DNA of 64,000 nucleotides from Pseudomonas sp. PIC25 (GCF_002286785.1 NZ_MUJY01000183.1:28014-92013), one strand, 5' to 3'. Positions 45,928-56,324 are shown, numbered from the stretch's first letter. Program-made: numbers and translations. Notes: generated by a model not told the origin, from the sequence alone.

Positions 45928-47976
45928 TCAAACCTGCTCCGACGCTTCCGGCAGGGTGAAGCCCGATACCGATTTGCGCATCTCGCTGGCCATCTTGGCC
46001 AGGTTACCGATGCTCTTCGCGGTGGCGGTCGTACCGGATGACGTCTGCGACGTAATTTCCTGAATCACGTTCATGGTGTTGGAAATGTGGCCAGCCGAAG
46101 AAGCCTGCTGACGAGCGGCGTTGGAGATGTTCTGGATCAAGGCCGCAAGGGTCTTGGATACCTTCTCGATCTCTTCCAGCGCTACACCGGCGTCTTGGGC
46201 CAGACGCGCACCGCGTACCACTTCCGCGGTGGTCTGTTCCATGGAGATCACCGCTTCGTTGGTGTCGGTCTGAATGGTCTTTACCAGCGCCTCGATCTGC
46301 TTGGTTGCCGCGGAAGAACGCTCTGCGAGGCGCTGCACTTCGTCCGCAACCACGGCGAAGCCTCGGCCTGCGTCGCCAGCCATGGATGCCTGGATCGCGG
46401 CGTTCAGTGCGAGGATGTTTGTCTGGTCGGCAATGTCGTTAATCAGGCTTACGATGTCACCGATCTCCTGGGAGGACTCACCGAGACGCTTGATCCGCTT
46501 CGAGGTGTCTTGGATCTGCTCACGGATGTTGTCCATGCCGGTGATGGTGTTGTGCACCACTTCGTTGCCCTTGTTGGCGATGGCTACGGAGCGCTCCGCT
46601 ACCGCCGAGGACTCCGAGGCGTTCGCCGACACCTGGTCAATCGACACCGCCATTTCGTTGATCGCGGCGGAGGCGCCGGCGATTTCCTGCGCCTGGTGCT
46701 CGGACGCTTCGGCGAGGTGCATGGCCGTGGCCTGGGTTTCCTGGGCGGCCGCAGCCACCTGTACGGCGGTCTGGTTGATGGTCAGTACCAGATCGCGCAA
46801 CTGGTCGATGGAGTAGTTGATGGAGTCAGCGATCGCACCGGTGAAATCTTCGGTCACGGTCGCGGCCACGGTAAGGTCGCCGTCCGCGAGGTCGGCGATC
46901 TCGTCGAGCAGTCGTAGAATCGCTGCCTGGTTACGTTCGTTCTTCTCTGCGGTCTCGGCAAGACGACGGCGGGTGTCCTGTACCATGACCAGACCGATCA
47001 GAATGATCGATGCCAGAGCCAACGCACCCAGCACATAACCGGCCAGGATGTTGAAGTAACGGCCGGACGCCAGGTTCTCGAAGCTGTCTGCCAGCGCCGA
47101 GGCACGATCCAGCAGGGTCTGGGAAACGGTGAAGATGGTGCCGGCGGATTCACGGACCTGGAACAGCTCCGGCGAAGTCTCGAGGATTTCGTCCACCGAA
47201 CCGGATACGAATTCGAACAGTTCGGAAATCTCGGCCAGGCGCTCCAGCGCCTCGGGGTCAGTCACCTTGGTGATTTCCATCGCCGCGTTGCCTTCCAGCA
47301 TCGCGTTCAGTACGCGGCCGAACAGGCTGGCGTCGCGACCGAACATATCGGCGGCCTGCACCGAGTCCTCGTCACCAGCCAACACCTTGTTTACCGAGCC
47401 GAGAATACGTTCTGCCAGCAGGGACTGGCGCTGGGCCACGGAAACCTGAACGGCAGGAGCCCCGCTTTCCAGCAGGATGTCCACGACCTCTTCGTACTCG
47501 ACCTGCAGCTGCGGAATGGTTTCCGCCAAGGTCGCGGCTACCTGGTGCAGGGACAGTACGGTCTGTTCGCTGGCAAGAATGGCGTCGGCGTTCTGCCGTA
47601 GAACGTCCCAGTCCTGCTGCACCGCTGCCATTTCCGGCTGGACGGCCTCGGGCGCGGGCGGCAGGCCAGATGCCTCATCGCCGTTACGCAGGACGCCCCA
47701 GCGCTTCTCGAAGTCGTTACGCGCATCCTTCAGCAGAGCGAAGGCCTCGGCCTTACCCGTCGCCGCTTCGGTGGCGTTCTTCGCGATACGCTGCGACAGG
47801 ACGCGTAGCTCACCGGAGTGGCTGAGGTAGTCCTTGTCGTTGTTCGACTGGGTGTTGAGATAGGCGAAGTTGGCGAACAACAGCACGATGGATACGATCA
47901 GGACGACGAAGAGCCCTGCGATCAAGGTGCTGCTGCGCATACCTGCCAGCAAGTTTCCTGCGTTTAGTTTTTTCAT
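45928..47976 (-). CDS. pilJ: Type IV pilus chemoreceptor PilJ
   Basis: 682 residues, the same as in P. aeruginosa. Membrane helix near 15-38 ([17 protein letters not shown]), a periplasmic part with two PilJ-type sensing repeats ([15 protein letters not shown] near 55-69 and [14 protein letters not shown] near 188-201), second membrane helix at about 310-330 ([20 protein letters not shown]), HAMP, and the signalling tip [20 protein letters not shown]. It senses signals from pilin (PilA) and passes them to ChpA. The ATG at 47976 begins MKKLNAGN. Confidence 0.97.
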   Translation of the reverse strand: MKKLNAGNLLAGMRSSTLIAGLFVVLIVSIVLLFANFAYLNTQSNNDKDYLSHSGELRVLSQRIAKNATEAATGKAEAFALLKDARNDFEKRWGVLRNGDEASGLPPAPEAVQPEMAAVQQDWDVLRQNADAILASEQTVLSLHQVAATLAETIPQLQVEYEEVVDILLESGAPAVQVSVAQRQSLLAERILGSVNKVLAGDEDSVQAADMFGRDASLFGRVLNAMLEGNAAMEITKVTDPEALERLAEISELFEFVSGSVDEILETSPELFQVRESAGTIFTVSQTLLDRASALADSFENLASGRYFNILAGYVLGALALASIILIGLVMVQDTRRRLAETAEKNERNQAAILRLLDEIADLADGDLTVAATVTEDFTGAIADSINYSIDQLRDLVLTINQTAVQVAAAAQETQATAMHLAEASEHQAQEIAGASAAINEMAVSIDQVSANASESSAVAERSVAIANKGNEVVHNTITGMDNIREQIQDTSKRIKRLGESSQEIGDIVSLINDIADQTNILALNAAIQASMAGDAGRGFAVVADEVQRLAERSSAATKQIEALVKTIQTDTNEAVISMEQTTAEVVRGARLAQDAGVALEEIEKVSKTLAALIQNISNAARQQASSAGHISNTMNVIQEITSQTSSGTTATAKSIGNLAKMASEMRKSVSGFTLPEASEQV

Positions 47977-48060
47977 TATCCGGCCCCCGCCTGGACCTAC
48001 CGCACAACGTTTTCCATATAACGCCAAAGGGCCGACAGGTGCCGACCCAACCAGAAATCT

Positions 48061-48597
48061 TTATAACGCCACGTCGAGAAAGCCTTGGTGCTGCGCCAAC
48101 GCGTGTGGGCTGAACACCAGCCAGGGTTGTTCGCGCTGAAAAACCCCATGTATGAAAGGCTGGATGACCGCCTCCAGAGGAGGCAACTGCTCAGAAAACG
48201 CGTCCACCGGAAAATGCTGCATACCGAAGACTTCGTCGACGGTCAGTCCAGCGAAAATTTCCTGGTGATCGACCACCAGCACCCGCCGCTGCTTGCGCAA
48301 CGGCGACAACTCGCTGCCGAAGAACCCACACAGGTCCATGACCGGCAACAGCCGTCCACGCACATTGGCTACACCCTTGACCCAGGACTTCACACCGGGC
48401 AGCAAGGTATAGCGCGGTTCGTGGAGTACTTCACCGACTTCCCCCATCGGTGCGACGAAAAGACGATCGCCCATGCGGAAACCGATCCCACTCCAGGTCT
48501 GGACGACTTCCTGCTGCGAGGGAAGGCCAGCAGCCAACTGACGGCAACGCTGGTCAATCTCGATCAGGAGTTCAAAGGGAGTCTGGGCTTCCGACAT
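48061..48597 (-). CDS. pilI: CheW-like adaptor PilI
   Basis: 178 residues, a single CheW domain (GIGFRMGDRLFVAPMGEVGEV, LPVMDLCGFFG, VDHQEIFAGLTVDEVFGM). It couples PilJ to ChpA. The order pilG-pilH-pilI-pilJ-pilK-chpA matches P. aeruginosa. Separated from pilH by 43 bases. Confidence 0.94.
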   Translation of the reverse strand: MSEAQTPFELLIEIDQRCRQLAAGLPSQQEVVQTWSGIGFRMGDRLFVAPMGEVGEVLHEPRYTLLPGVKSWVKGVANVRGRLLPVMDLCGFFGSELSPLRKQRRVLVVDHQEIFAGLTVDEVFGMQHFPVDAFSEQLPPLEAVIQPFIHGVFQREQPWLVFSPHALAQHQGFLDVAL

Positions 48598-48640
48598 GCG
48601 GGCCTTGGCCTTCTTCTAGTTCTCGACAGGCTGAACCGGC

Positions 48641-49006
48641 TTAGCCGGCCAGGACCGCGTTAAGGGTTTTCAGCAACGTATCTTCATCGACCGGCTTGGT
48701 CAGATAGTCGCGCGCACCCTGACGCTTGCCCCAGACCTTATCGGTTTCCTGGTCCTTGGTGGTGACGATAATCACCGGAATGTGACTGGTGTCGGCATCT
48801 TTGGTCAGTTGACGGGTTGCCTGGAAGCCATTGAGGCCAGGCATGACGATATCCATCAGTACGGCGTCGGGTTTTTCCTGGCGAGCCAAAGCCACACCAT
48901 CGGCGCCATTTTCAGCCTTAAGTACCTGATGACCATGCTTTTCCAGCATGGCGGTCAGCTTGTACATCTCGGTCGGCGAGTCATCAACTATCAGAATACG
49001 AGCCAT
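48641..49006 (-). CDS. pilH: Response regulator PilH
   Basis: 121 residues, a stand-alone CheY-like receiver. The acidic pocket is ILIVDDSPTEM, the phospho-acceptor is the Asp in AVLMDIVMPGLNG, and the conserved Thr/Ser and Lys are in VIIVTTKDQETD and YLTKPVDEDT. PilH acts in pilus retraction control. It lies 44 bases after pilG. Confidence 0.94.
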   Translation of the reverse strand: MARILIVDDSPTEMYKLTAMLEKHGHQVLKAENGADGVALARQEKPDAVLMDIVMPGLNGFQATRQLTKDADTSHIPVIIVTTKDQETDKVWGKRQGARDYLTKPVDEDTLLKTLNAVLAG

Positions 49007-49050
49007 GGTGTTCCCCTATGGAATAGGCGTCACCGGCCTGGGGCCGGACG

Positions 49051-49458
49051 TCAGGATGCTTGCTCCACCGGGGTGAAGTCGGGCACATGGGCCTTGATGG
49101 CGCCGAGCAGCTCTTCCTTGCTGAAAGGCTTGGTGAGGTACTGGTCGGAGCCAACGATACGGCCCTTGGCCTTGTCGAACAGGCCGTCCTTGGAGGACAG
49201 CATGATCACCGGGGTGGATTTGAAAGCACTGTTATTCTTGATCAGGGCGCAGGTCTGATATCCATCGAGCCGCGGCATCATGATGTCGACAAAGATGATA
49301 CTGGGATGGGTATCGGCGATCTTGGCCAGCGCATCGAAACCGTCGACCGCCGTAATAACGTCGCACCCCACTTTCTTCAGAAGAGTTTCCGCGGTACGAC
49401 GAATCGTTTTTGAGTCGTCGATCACCATCACTCTCAAACCTTCGGAATGCTGTTCCAT
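49051..49458 (-). CDS. pilG: Response regulator PilG
   Basis: 135 residues, CheY-like receiver. Acidic pocket VMVIDDSKTIR, phospho-acceptor IIFVDIMMPRLDG, then VIMLSSKDGLF and YLTKPFSKEEL. PilG promotes pilus extension and cAMP production in P. aeruginosa. First gene of the Pil-Chp operon and divergent from gshB; about 250 bases between them contain the operon promoters, but I could not assign -35/-10 boxes with confidence. Confidence 0.94.
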   Translation of the reverse strand: MEQHSEGLRVMVIDDSKTIRRTAETLLKKVGCDVITAVDGFDALAKIADTHPSIIFVDIMMPRLDGYQTCALIKNNSAFKSTPVIMLSSKDGLFDKAKGRIVGSDQYLTKPFSKEELLGAIKAHVPDFTPVEQAS

Positions 49459-49710
49459 GTCTGCCCTACCATCGCCTCGGCGAGTCGTTGTTTTTTGCGC
49501 ATATATCAGTACGCCAGAGGCCCTGCCACCGACGGCCTGCGACCCAATCGTCGGGCCTTTTTAGCACACCTACAGGACGCAATCCATAAGCCCCGGAAGC
49601 ACAAGGTTTTTCCTTGACCGGAAACGCGACCGGAGCCACCCTGGCGCATCGCAATCTTGCTCCGGCAGCGTCCCGCCACCGTCTATCCCACTTTTTATGG
49701 AGGATTCCCA

Positions 49711-50661
49711 ATGAGCGTTCGCCTCGGGATTGTCATGGACCCCATCGCAGGCATCTCCTTCAAGAAGGACAGCTCGCTGGCCATGCTGCTTGCTGCCCAG
49801 TCTCGTGGCTGGGAGCTGTTCTACATGGAGCAGCAGGATCTGTACCAGATCAAAAGCGAAGCCCGCGCACGCATGCGGCGGATCGAAGTATTCAACGATC
49901 CCCAGCACTGGTTCGAGCTGGCCGAGGAAATCGACACGCCGCTGTCCGAACTGGATGTGATCCTGATGCGCAAGGACCCGCCCTTCAACAGCGAGTACGT
50001 TTACGCAACCTATCTGCTGGAACTTGCCGAGAAGGCCGGCACTCTGGTGGTCAATCGCCCACAGAGTCTGCGTGATTGCAACGAGAAGTTCTTCGCCACC
50101 CAATTTCCGCAATGCACGCCGCCGACCCTGGTGAGCCGACGCGCCGATATTCTGCGCGAGTTTGCCGAAGAGCAACGTGACATCATTCTCAAACCCCTGG
50201 ACGAAATGGGCGGCGCCTCGATCTTTCGCCATCGCCAGGGCGACCCCAATCTCTCAGTGATTCTGGAGACCCTGACCCACCACGGCGCCCGCCAGATCAT
50301 GGCGCAGCGCTACCTGCCGGAAATCAAGGACGGCGACAAACGCATCCTGATGATCGATGGCGAACCCGTCCCCTATTGCCTGGCGCGTATACCGGCAGCC
50401 GGAGAAACTCGCGGAAACCTCGCCGCCGGCGGTCGCGGAGTAGCCCAGCCGCTGTCACCACGCGATTTCGAGATCGCCGCCGAGGTAGGCCCCGAATTGC
50501 GCAAGCGGGGGTTGCTGTTCGTCGGCCTGGACGTGATCGGCGACTACCTCACGGAAATCAACATCACCAGTCCAACCTGCATCCGCGAAATCGACAATGC
50601 CTTCGATACCCGCATCGGAGAGCGCCTGATGGATGCTATCGCCGAGAAACTGAAGGCTTGA
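49711..50661 (+). CDS. gshB: Glutathione synthetase
   Basis: 316 residues, ATP-grasp enzyme joining glycine to gamma-glutamylcysteine. Seen: RLGIVMDPIAGISFKKDSS, PQSLRDCNEKFFATQF, KPLDEMGGASIFR, MIDGEPVPYCLARIP, NLAAGGRG and GLDVIGDYLTEINITSP. The start at 49711 was chosen because TATGGAGG precedes it by about 6 bases; a longer frame from 49657 has no such site. Divergent from pilG, as in PAO1 (PA0407). Confidence 0.97.
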   Translation: MSVRLGIVMDPIAGISFKKDSSLAMLLAAQSRGWELFYMEQQDLYQIKSEARARMRRIEVFNDPQHWFELAEEIDTPLSELDVILMRKDPPFNSEYVYATYLLELAEKAGTLVVNRPQSLRDCNEKFFATQFPQCTPPTLVSRRADILREFAEEQRDIILKPLDEMGGASIFRHRQGDPNLSVILETLTHHGARQIMAQRYLPEIKDGDKRILMIDGEPVPYCLARIPAAGETRGNLAAGGRGVAQPLSPRDFEIAAEVGPELRKRGLLFVGLDVIGDYLTEINITSPTCIREIDNAFDTRIGERLMDAIAEKLKA

Positions 50662-50791
50662 TCCTGCGGCACGATGCCGCCGGGCGCTTCGCAACGAGAT
50701 GAACCGAGACGCCAAGGTGCAGCCTGGTTCATAGACTTTTGCGCGGCCCCTCGGCAGACTGCGCGGCATCCCGAACTGACCTGACCGTGCG

Positions 50792-51685
50792 ATGAACGCA
50801 GCCGCTAATTTGCCCGAACTATCTACCACCGGCGTCCGACCGGGGGACAGGCTGGGCTTTACTCTTTTTCTCGCCGCCGCGATCCACGCAGCGCTGATCC
50901 TCGGCCTCGGCTTCACTTTCGCCGAGCCCAGCCAGGTAAGCAAAAGCCTGGAAGTGACGCTTTCCACCTTCAAGAGCGAAGAAAAGCCGAAGGACGCCGA
51001 CTTCATCGCCCAGGACAACCAGCAGGGCAGCGGCACGCTGGAGCACAAGGCCGCGCCGAAGACCACCGAGCAGGCGATGTTCCAGGACAGCGAGATCAAA
51101 CGTGTCACGCCGCCCACCGCTCCGCCCCAGACGCAACCCAAGGAAACACCCAAGGCAGCGGTGGCGACCCGAGCACCGCAACCGCAGAAAACCCCGGTCA
51201 AGCGTGAAGAAACCAAGCCGGAACCGGAGGCGCGCCCGGCTCCCGTCTTCGATAGCGCCCAGTTGTCCTCCGAGATCGCCAGCCTCGAGGCGCAACTGGC
51301 TCAGGAACGCGAGCAGTACGCCAAGCGACCCAAGATCCACCGCCTGAACGCAGCTTCGACCATGCGCGATAAGGGTGCCTGGTACAAGGACGAATGGCGC
51401 AAGAAGGTCGAGCGGGTCGGCAACCTCAACTACCCTGAGGAGGCACGCCGGCAGCGCATCTATGGCAGCCTGCGCCTGCTGGTTTCCATCAATCGCGACG
51501 GCACACTGTATGAAGTCCAGGTTCTGGAATCGTCCGGCCAGCCGATACTGGACCAGGCGGCATTGCGTATCGTGCGTCTCGCCGCGCCCTTTGCGCCGTT
51601 CAGCGGAGACCTCTCCGACATCGATCGCCTCGAGATCATCCGTACCTGGCGCTTCGAGCGCGGCGACCGTCTGTCGAGCAACTGA
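50792..51685 (+). CDS. tonB3: TonB-family energy transducer TonB3
   Basis: 297 residues. A single membrane anchor at about 22-45 (GFTLFLAAAIHAALILGLGF, containing the conserved His), a long Pro/Lys/Glu-rich spacer (KETPKAAVATRAPQPQKTPV), a short coiled-coil-like segment (ASLEAQLAQEREQY), and a C-terminal TonB domain (YPEEARRQRIYGSLRLLVSI, DQAALRIVRLAAPFAPF). In P. aeruginosa TonB3 (PA0406) is needed for normal twitching. It is encoded next to gshB and the Pil-Chp genes in the same order. Confidence 0.94.
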   Translation: MNAAANLPELSTTGVRPGDRLGFTLFLAAAIHAALILGLGFTFAEPSQVSKSLEVTLSTFKSEEKPKDADFIAQDNQQGSGTLEHKAAPKTTEQAMFQDSEIKRVTPPTAPPQTQPKETPKAAVATRAPQPQKTPVKREETKPEPEARPAPVFDSAQLSSEIASLEAQLAQEREQYAKRPKIHRLNAASTMRDKGAWYKDEWRKKVERVGNLNYPEEARRQRIYGSLRLLVSINRDGTLYEVQVLESSGQPILDQAALRIVRLAAPFAPFSGDLSDIDRLEIIRTWRFERGDRLSSN

Positions 51686-51745
51686 GGCCGGGCCGAAGTA
51701 CGCTTCGGCTTCCAGGCCCCGGCCACAGGCTTTAAGCTAACCGCC

Positions 51746-52315
51746 ATGAAAAGCACCTCGCCCAGCTACCTCAAGCACCACTTTCTCATCGCCATGCCCC
51801 ACATGGCCGACCCCAGCTTCGCGCAGACGGTCACCTATCTGGTCGACCATAACGAGCAGGGCGCCATGGGCCTGGTGATCAATCGGCCCAGCGGCCTGAA
51901 TCTCGCCGATGTGATGGAGCAACTCCGTCCGGATTTCGACGCGTCCCCGGCTTGCCAGAACATTCCCATCTTTTCCGGCGGCCCGGTGCAGACCGACCGC
52001 GGCTTTGTCCTGCATCCCGCCGGGCAGAGCTACCAGGCCACCCTGGAGCTGGGCGAACTATCGCTTTCCACCTCGCAGGACATTCTGTTCGCCATCGCCG
52101 ACGGGCAGGGCCCCCGGCGCAGCCTGATCGCACTCGGCTATGCCGGCTGGGAAGCCGGCCAACTGGAAGCCGAACTGGTCAGCAATGCCTGGCTGACCTG
52201 CCCGGCCGACCTGTCGATTCTCTTCGATACCCCCGCCGAACAGCGCCTCGAAGCCGCAGCATCCCGTCTGGGCATCAACCTCAGCCTGCTGACCGCTCAG
52301 GCCGGCCACGCATGA
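51746..52315 (+). CDS. algH: YqgE/AlgH-family protein
   Basis: 189 residues, one DUF179 domain (HHFLIAMPHMADPSFAQTV, GAMGLVINRPSGL, FSGGPVQTDRGFVLHP, LIALGYAGWEAGQLEAE). AlgH in P. aeruginosa is linked to alginate and virulence gene expression, with unknown mechanism. The stop overlaps the start of ruvX by four bases (ATGA). Confidence 0.94.
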   Translation: MKSTSPSYLKHHFLIAMPHMADPSFAQTVTYLVDHNEQGAMGLVINRPSGLNLADVMEQLRPDFDASPACQNIPIFSGGPVQTDRGFVLHPAGQSYQATLELGELSLSTSQDILFAIADGQGPRRSLIALGYAGWEAGQLEAELVSNAWLTCPADLSILFDTPAEQRLEAAASRLGINLSLLTAQAGHA

Positions 52316-52740
52316 GCGCCCCACGATTGCTGCTTGGTTTCGATTACGGCACCAAGCAGATCGGCGTGGCGGTCGGCCAGGCGGTCACCGGGCAAGCCCG
52401 CGAGCTGTGCGTGCTGAAAGCGCAGAATGGCGTACCGGACTGGCAGAAGGTGGAAGCGTTGATTCGCGAATGGCAGCCGGACGCCATTGTCGTCGGACTG
52501 CCGCTGAACATGGATGGCACCCCCAGCGACATGAGCGAGCGTGCGGAGAAGTTCGCTCGCCGCCTGCACGGCCGCTTCAACCTGCCCGTGCATACCCACG
52601 ACGAACGACTGACCACCTTCGAAGCCAAGGGTCAACGCCTGGCCCAGGGCCAGCGGGGCGGTTACCGCGAGCGCCCGGTGGACGCCCTGGCGGCGGCACT
52701 GCTGCTGGAAGGCTGGCTTGCCGAACACAGCAACGGTTGA
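52312..52740 (+). CDS. yqgF: Holliday junction resolvase-like protein RuvX/YqgF
   Basis: 142 residues, RNase H-like fold. Seen: LLGFDYGTKQIGVAVGQAV with the first catalytic Asp, IVVGLPLNMDG, THDERLTTFEA, and RPVDALAAALLLEGWL with the last acidic residue. YqgF homologues are nucleases involved in pre-16S rRNA end processing. Start at 52312 overlaps the algH stop, indicating coupling. Confidence 0.93.
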   Translation: MSAPRLLLGFDYGTKQIGVAVGQAVTGQARELCVLKAQNGVPDWQKVEALIREWQPDAIVVGLPLNMDGTPSDMSERAEKFARRLHGRFNLPVHTHDERLTTFEAKGQRLAQGQRGGYRERPVDALAAALLLEGWLAEHSNG

Positions 52741-52812
52741 CCGGCAGCAGTCTTTCGACCGACGAAGCCTTTATCATGCAAGGGCACGCCGCGCCCGACC
52801 CAAGGAGAGCCC

Positions 52813-53328
52813 ATGACATTGCCGATTCCCGCCGAACTCCTGCCTGGGATGGCCACCGCACTGAAAACGCACCTGGCCAACCGCAAGATCACCGAGCCCC
52901 GCTTCATCGGCATCCGCACCGGCGGCGTCTGGGTCGCCCAGGCCCTGTTGGACACCCTTGGCAGCCAGGAGCCGCTGGGCAGCCTGGACGTATCGTTCTA
53001 CCGCGACGATTTCACCCGCAATGGCCTGCATCCTCAGGTGAAGCCCTCAGCCCTGCCGTTCGAGATCGAAGACCAGCATCTGGTGCTGATCGATGACGTA
53101 TTGATGAGTGGCCGCACCATTCGCGCCGCGCTCAACGAACTGTTCGACTACGGCCGGCCCGCCAGCGTAACCCTCGTCTGCCTGCTGGATCTCAATGCCC
53201 GCGAGCTGCCGATCCGGCCCGACGTGATTGGCGCCACCCTGTCGCTCGGCGAGGATGAGAGAGTAAAATTGCTCGGTCCGACGCCGCTCACCCTCGAGCT
53301 TCAGACCCTCGCCCCCGCCGACCATTGA
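52813..53328 (+). CDS. pyrR: Bifunctional pyrimidine regulator/uracil phosphoribosyltransferase PyrR
   Basis: 171 residues, type I phosphoribosyltransferase. PRPP-binding loop [21 protein letters not shown] near residue 95, and [15 protein letters not shown] for the N-terminal pocket. In Pseudomonas, pyrR regulates the pyrB-pyrC' genes that follow, probably at the transcription level rather than by attenuation, because no attenuator hairpin is seen upstream. It lies 13 bases before pyrB. Confidence 0.95.
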   Translation: MTLPIPAELLPGMATALKTHLANRKITEPRFIGIRTGGVWVAQALLDTLGSQEPLGSLDVSFYRDDFTRNGLHPQVKPSALPFEIEDQHLVLIDDVLMSGRTIRAALNELFDYGRPASVTLVCLLDLNARELPIRPDVIGATLSLGEDERVKLLGPTPLTLELQTLAPADH

Positions 53329-53341
53329 AAGAGTCCCCGCG

Positions 53342-54352
53342 ATGACGCCGACCGACGCCAAGCGCCCGCTGCAGCTCAATGACCAGGGCCAGCTGCGCCA
53401 CTTCCTCTCGCTCGACGGCCTGCCCCGCGAGCTGCTGACCGAAATCCTCGATACCGCCGACTCCTTCCTGGAAATCGGCACCCGCGCCGTGAAAAAGGTC
53501 CCTCTGCTGCGCGGCAAAACGGTGTGCAACGTGTTCTTCGAGAACTCGACACGCACCCGAACCACCTTCGAGCTGGCCGCCCAGCGCCTGTCCGCCGACG
53601 TGATTACGCTCAACGTATCCACGTCCTCCACTAGCAAGGGCGAGACGCTCTTCGACACACTGCGCAACCTGGAGGCCATGGCCGCCGACATGTTCGTCGT
53701 CCGTCATGCCGATTCCGGCGCGGCGCACTTCATCGCCGAGCATGTCTGCCCCGACGTGGCGATCATCAACGGTGGCGACGGTCGTCATGCGCACCCGACC
53801 CAGGGCATGCTCGACATGCTCACCATTCGTCGGCACAAGGGCAGCTTCGAGAACCTCTCGGTGGCCATCGTCGGCGACATCCTGCACTCCCGGGTCGCGC
53901 GCTCGAACATGCTGGCGCTGAAAACCCTGGGCTGCCCGGATATCCGCGTGATCGGTCCGAAGACACTGCTCCCCATCGGCATCGAGCAATACGGCGTCCG
54001 CGTCTTTACCGACCTCGCCGAAGGGCTCAAGGACGTCGACGTGGTGATCATGCTGCGCCTGCAACGGGAACGCATGCAGGGCGGCCTGCTGCCCAGCGAG
54101 GGCGAGTTCTACCGACTCTACGGCCTGACCACTGCGCGTCTCGCACTGGCCAAGCCGGAGGCGCTGGTCATGCACCCGGGGCCGATCAACCGTGGTGTGG
54201 AGATCGAATCGGCGGTGGCCGACGGCCCGCAGTCGGTGATCCTCAACCAGGTCACCTACGGTATCGCGATCCGCATGGCGGTCCTGTCCATGGCCATGAG
54301 CGGCCAAGCCGCACAACGTCAATTGAATCAGGAAGCCGAGGAGCAGAACTGA
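53342..54352 (+). CDS. pyrB: Aspartate carbamoyltransferase catalytic subunit
   Basis: 336 residues. Seen: [16 protein letters not shown] (carbamoyl phosphate site), [19 protein letters not shown] (80s loop), [17 protein letters not shown] and [11 protein letters not shown], then [13 protein letters not shown]. It joins carbamoyl phosphate to aspartate in UMP synthesis. Pseudomonas ATCase has an extended N terminus and forms a dodecamer with the inactive PyrC' subunit; the extended [12 protein letters not shown] here fits. Its TGA overlaps the pyrC' ATG by one base. Confidence 0.97.
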   Translation: MTPTDAKRPLQLNDQGQLRHFLSLDGLPRELLTEILDTADSFLEIGTRAVKKVPLLRGKTVCNVFFENSTRTRTTFELAAQRLSADVITLNVSTSSTSKGETLFDTLRNLEAMAADMFVVRHADSGAAHFIAEHVCPDVAIINGGDGRHAHPTQGMLDMLTIRRHKGSFENLSVAIVGDILHSRVARSNMLALKTLGCPDIRVIGPKTLLPIGIEQYGVRVFTDLAEGLKDVDVVIMLRLQRERMQGGLLPSEGEFYRLYGLTTARLALAKPEALVMHPGPINRGVEIESAVADGPQSVILNQVTYGIAIRMAVLSMAMSGQAAQRQLNQEAEEQN

Positions 54353-55626
54353 TGCGAACCCAGATTCTCGGCGCCCGCGTCATCGACCCTGCCAGCGGCC
54401 TGGACCAGCTTGCCAATCTCTATCTGGAAGGCGGCAAGATCATTGCGATCGGCCAGATGCCTGCCGGTTTCGAAGCCGACCGCACCATCGATGCCGCCGG
54501 GCTGATCGTCGCTCCCGGGTTGGTCGACCTTTCCGTCGCCCTGCGCGAGCCGGGCTACAGCCGCAAGGGCAATATCGCCAGCGAAACCCTGGCCGCAGCG
54601 GCCGGAGGCGTTACCAGCCTGTGCTGCCCACCGCTGACCCGCCCCATCCTGGATACGCCGGCAGTCGCCGAACTGATCCTCGACCGGGCGCAGGAAGCCG
54701 GCCATACCAAGGTGTTCCCCATCGGTGCGCTGAGCAAAGGCCTGGCAGGCGAGCAACTGGCCGAACTGGTCGCCCTGCGCGATGCCGGCTGCGTGGCGTT
54801 CGGCAACGGCCTGAACAACTTCGCCAACAATCGCACCCTGCGCCGTGCGCTGGAGTATGCGGCCACCTTCCAGTTGACCGTGGTCTTCCACTCCCAGGAC
54901 GCCTCTCTCGCGGAGGGCGGCCTTGCCCATGAAGGCCCCACCGCCGGCTTCCTCGGCCTTGCCGGCATTCCCGAAACGGCGGAAACCGTGGCCCTGGCCC
55001 GCGATCTGCTGCTGGTCGAGCAGACCGGCGTACGCGCCCACTTCAGCCAACTGACCAGCGCGCGCGGCGCCCAGATGATCGCCGACGCCCAGGCCCGCAG
55101 GCTGCCGGTGACCGCCGACGTGGCGCTTTATCAACTCATCCTGACCGACGAGACACTGGAAGGCTTTTCCAGCCTCTACCACGTTCAACCGCCACTGCGT
55201 ACCCGTGCGGACCGCGATGGACTGCGCGAGGCGGTAAAAAGCGGGGTGATCCAGGCCATCGCCAGCCATCACCAGCCCCATGAAGCGGATGCCAAGCTGG
55301 CCCCGTTCGGCGCGACCGAACCCGGCATCAGCAGCGTCGAACTGCTGTTGCCGCTGGCAATGACCCTCGTGGAAGACGGCCTGCTCGACCTGCCGACCCT
55401 GCTGATGCGGCTCACTGCCGGCCCGGCGAAAGCCCTACGCCTGCCTGCCGGCCGCCTGGCTGTCGGCGCACCGGCCGACCTCGTGCTGTTCGACCCCAAC
55501 GCCTCCACGCTGGCCGGGGAAGCCTGGTACTCCAAAGGCGAAAACTGTCCGTTCATCGGCCATTGCCTGCCGAGCAATGTGCGCTACACCTTGGTGGACG
55601 GTCGCATCAGCTACCAGGCCGAATAG
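54352..55626 (+). CDS. pyrX: Non-catalytic dihydroorotase-like subunit PyrC'
   Basis: 424 residues of the amidohydrolase superfamily. The first metal-binding motif HxH of active enzymes is replaced: the segment IVAPGLVDLSVALREPGYSRKG has no histidines at that place. Other zinc ligands are also missing or altered (VVFHSQDA and ASHHQPHEAD remain partly recognisable). Therefore it should be inactive and serve as a structural subunit of the PyrB-PyrC' holoenzyme, as shown for P. putida and P. aeruginosa. The one-base overlap with pyrB agrees with a fixed subunit ratio. Confidence 0.93.
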   Translation: MRTQILGARVIDPASGLDQLANLYLEGGKIIAIGQMPAGFEADRTIDAAGLIVAPGLVDLSVALREPGYSRKGNIASETLAAAAGGVTSLCCPPLTRPILDTPAVAELILDRAQEAGHTKVFPIGALSKGLAGEQLAELVALRDAGCVAFGNGLNNFANNRTLRRALEYAATFQLTVVFHSQDASLAEGGLAHEGPTAGFLGLAGIPETAETVALARDLLLVEQTGVRAHFSQLTSARGAQMIADAQARRLPVTADVALYQLILTDETLEGFSSLYHVQPPLRTRADRDGLREAVKSGVIQAIASHHQPHEADAKLAPFGATEPGISSVELLLPLAMTLVEDGLLDLPTLLMRLTAGPAKALRLPAGRLAVGAPADLVLFDPNASTLAGEAWYSKGENCPFIGHCLPSNVRYTLVDGRISYQAE

Positions 55627-55644
55627 CCGGCAGGACAACGAAAT

Positions 55645-55681
55645 GGCTCATTCGCGACGGGAGACCTGCCGTGAATGAGCC
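55645..55681. terminator. Hairpin between pyrC' and the TM2 gene
   Basis: GGCTCATTC pairs with GAATGAGCC (55673-55681) around a 19-base loop containing a further ACGG/CCGT pairing. It separates two converging genes; no T-tract follows. Confidence 0.6.
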
Positions 55682-55690
55682 CTTCGCCTA

Positions 55691-56089
55691 TCAGCCACGC
55701 CCCGCGTTACGCTCGGATACCTGCTCGTTCAGGGTCCAGAAGTCATACAGCACGCCCAGCATGAAAAGGCCGCCGGTGAGCAGGTAGAGGATGCCAGTGA
55801 TCCACTTGCCCTGGTACATCCGGTGCACACCGAAGATCCCGAGGAAGGTCAGCAGAATCCAGGCCACGTTATAGTCCAGGCCCCCCGCGGTGTAACGCTG
55901 GTCAGCCTCCCGGTCCATCGAAGGGATCAGGAACAGGTCGATGATCCAGCCGATGAACAACAAGCCCAGGGTAAAGAACCAGATCGTCCCCGTGACGGGC
56001 TTGCCGTAGTAGAAACGGTGCGAACCGAGAAAACCGAAAATCCACAGCAGATAACCGATGGCTTTGCTGTGGGTGTCCTGGGTCTGCAT
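55691..56089 (-). CDS. TM2-domain membrane protein
   Basis: 132 residues. Two TM2 domains, each containing hydrophobic segments joined by a short turn with a DR or HR motif: FGFLGSHRFYYGKPVTG...GWIIDLF and FLGIFGVHRMYQGKWITG...YDFW. TM2 proteins are small inner-membrane proteins of unknown function in bacteria. The start at 56089 follows GGAGG 7 bases upstream. It converges on pyrC'. Confidence 0.87.
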   Translation of the reverse strand: MQTQDTHSKAIGYLLWIFGFLGSHRFYYGKPVTGTIWFFTLGLLFIGWIIDLFLIPSMDREADQRYTAGGLDYNVAWILLTFLGIFGVHRMYQGKWITGILYLLTGGLFMLGVLYDFWTLNEQVSERNAGRG

Positions 56090-56324
56090 GACTGCCTCCT
56101 GCAGTGTTGGAACGATGGATCGACAAGCGGCACGGTGTTTTGCAACAAGCCGCCAGAGCGGAGCGAGCACCATAACAGAGCGGCTGAAGCGATCAAGACT
56201 CGTACGGCAACGGCATTTTTTCGCGCGAAGCAGATAGCCCACCCCCGTTTCGAATCGACGAATGGGCCGTTGGGACTAAAAAAACCTGTTATAAAGTTGC
56301 GCGAATTTTGACCAAGCCGTACTT

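Noticed and set aside
52741..52812. PyrR-type attenuator before pyrR
   Set aside because: The gap is short and no antiterminator/terminator pair or T-tract could be drawn.
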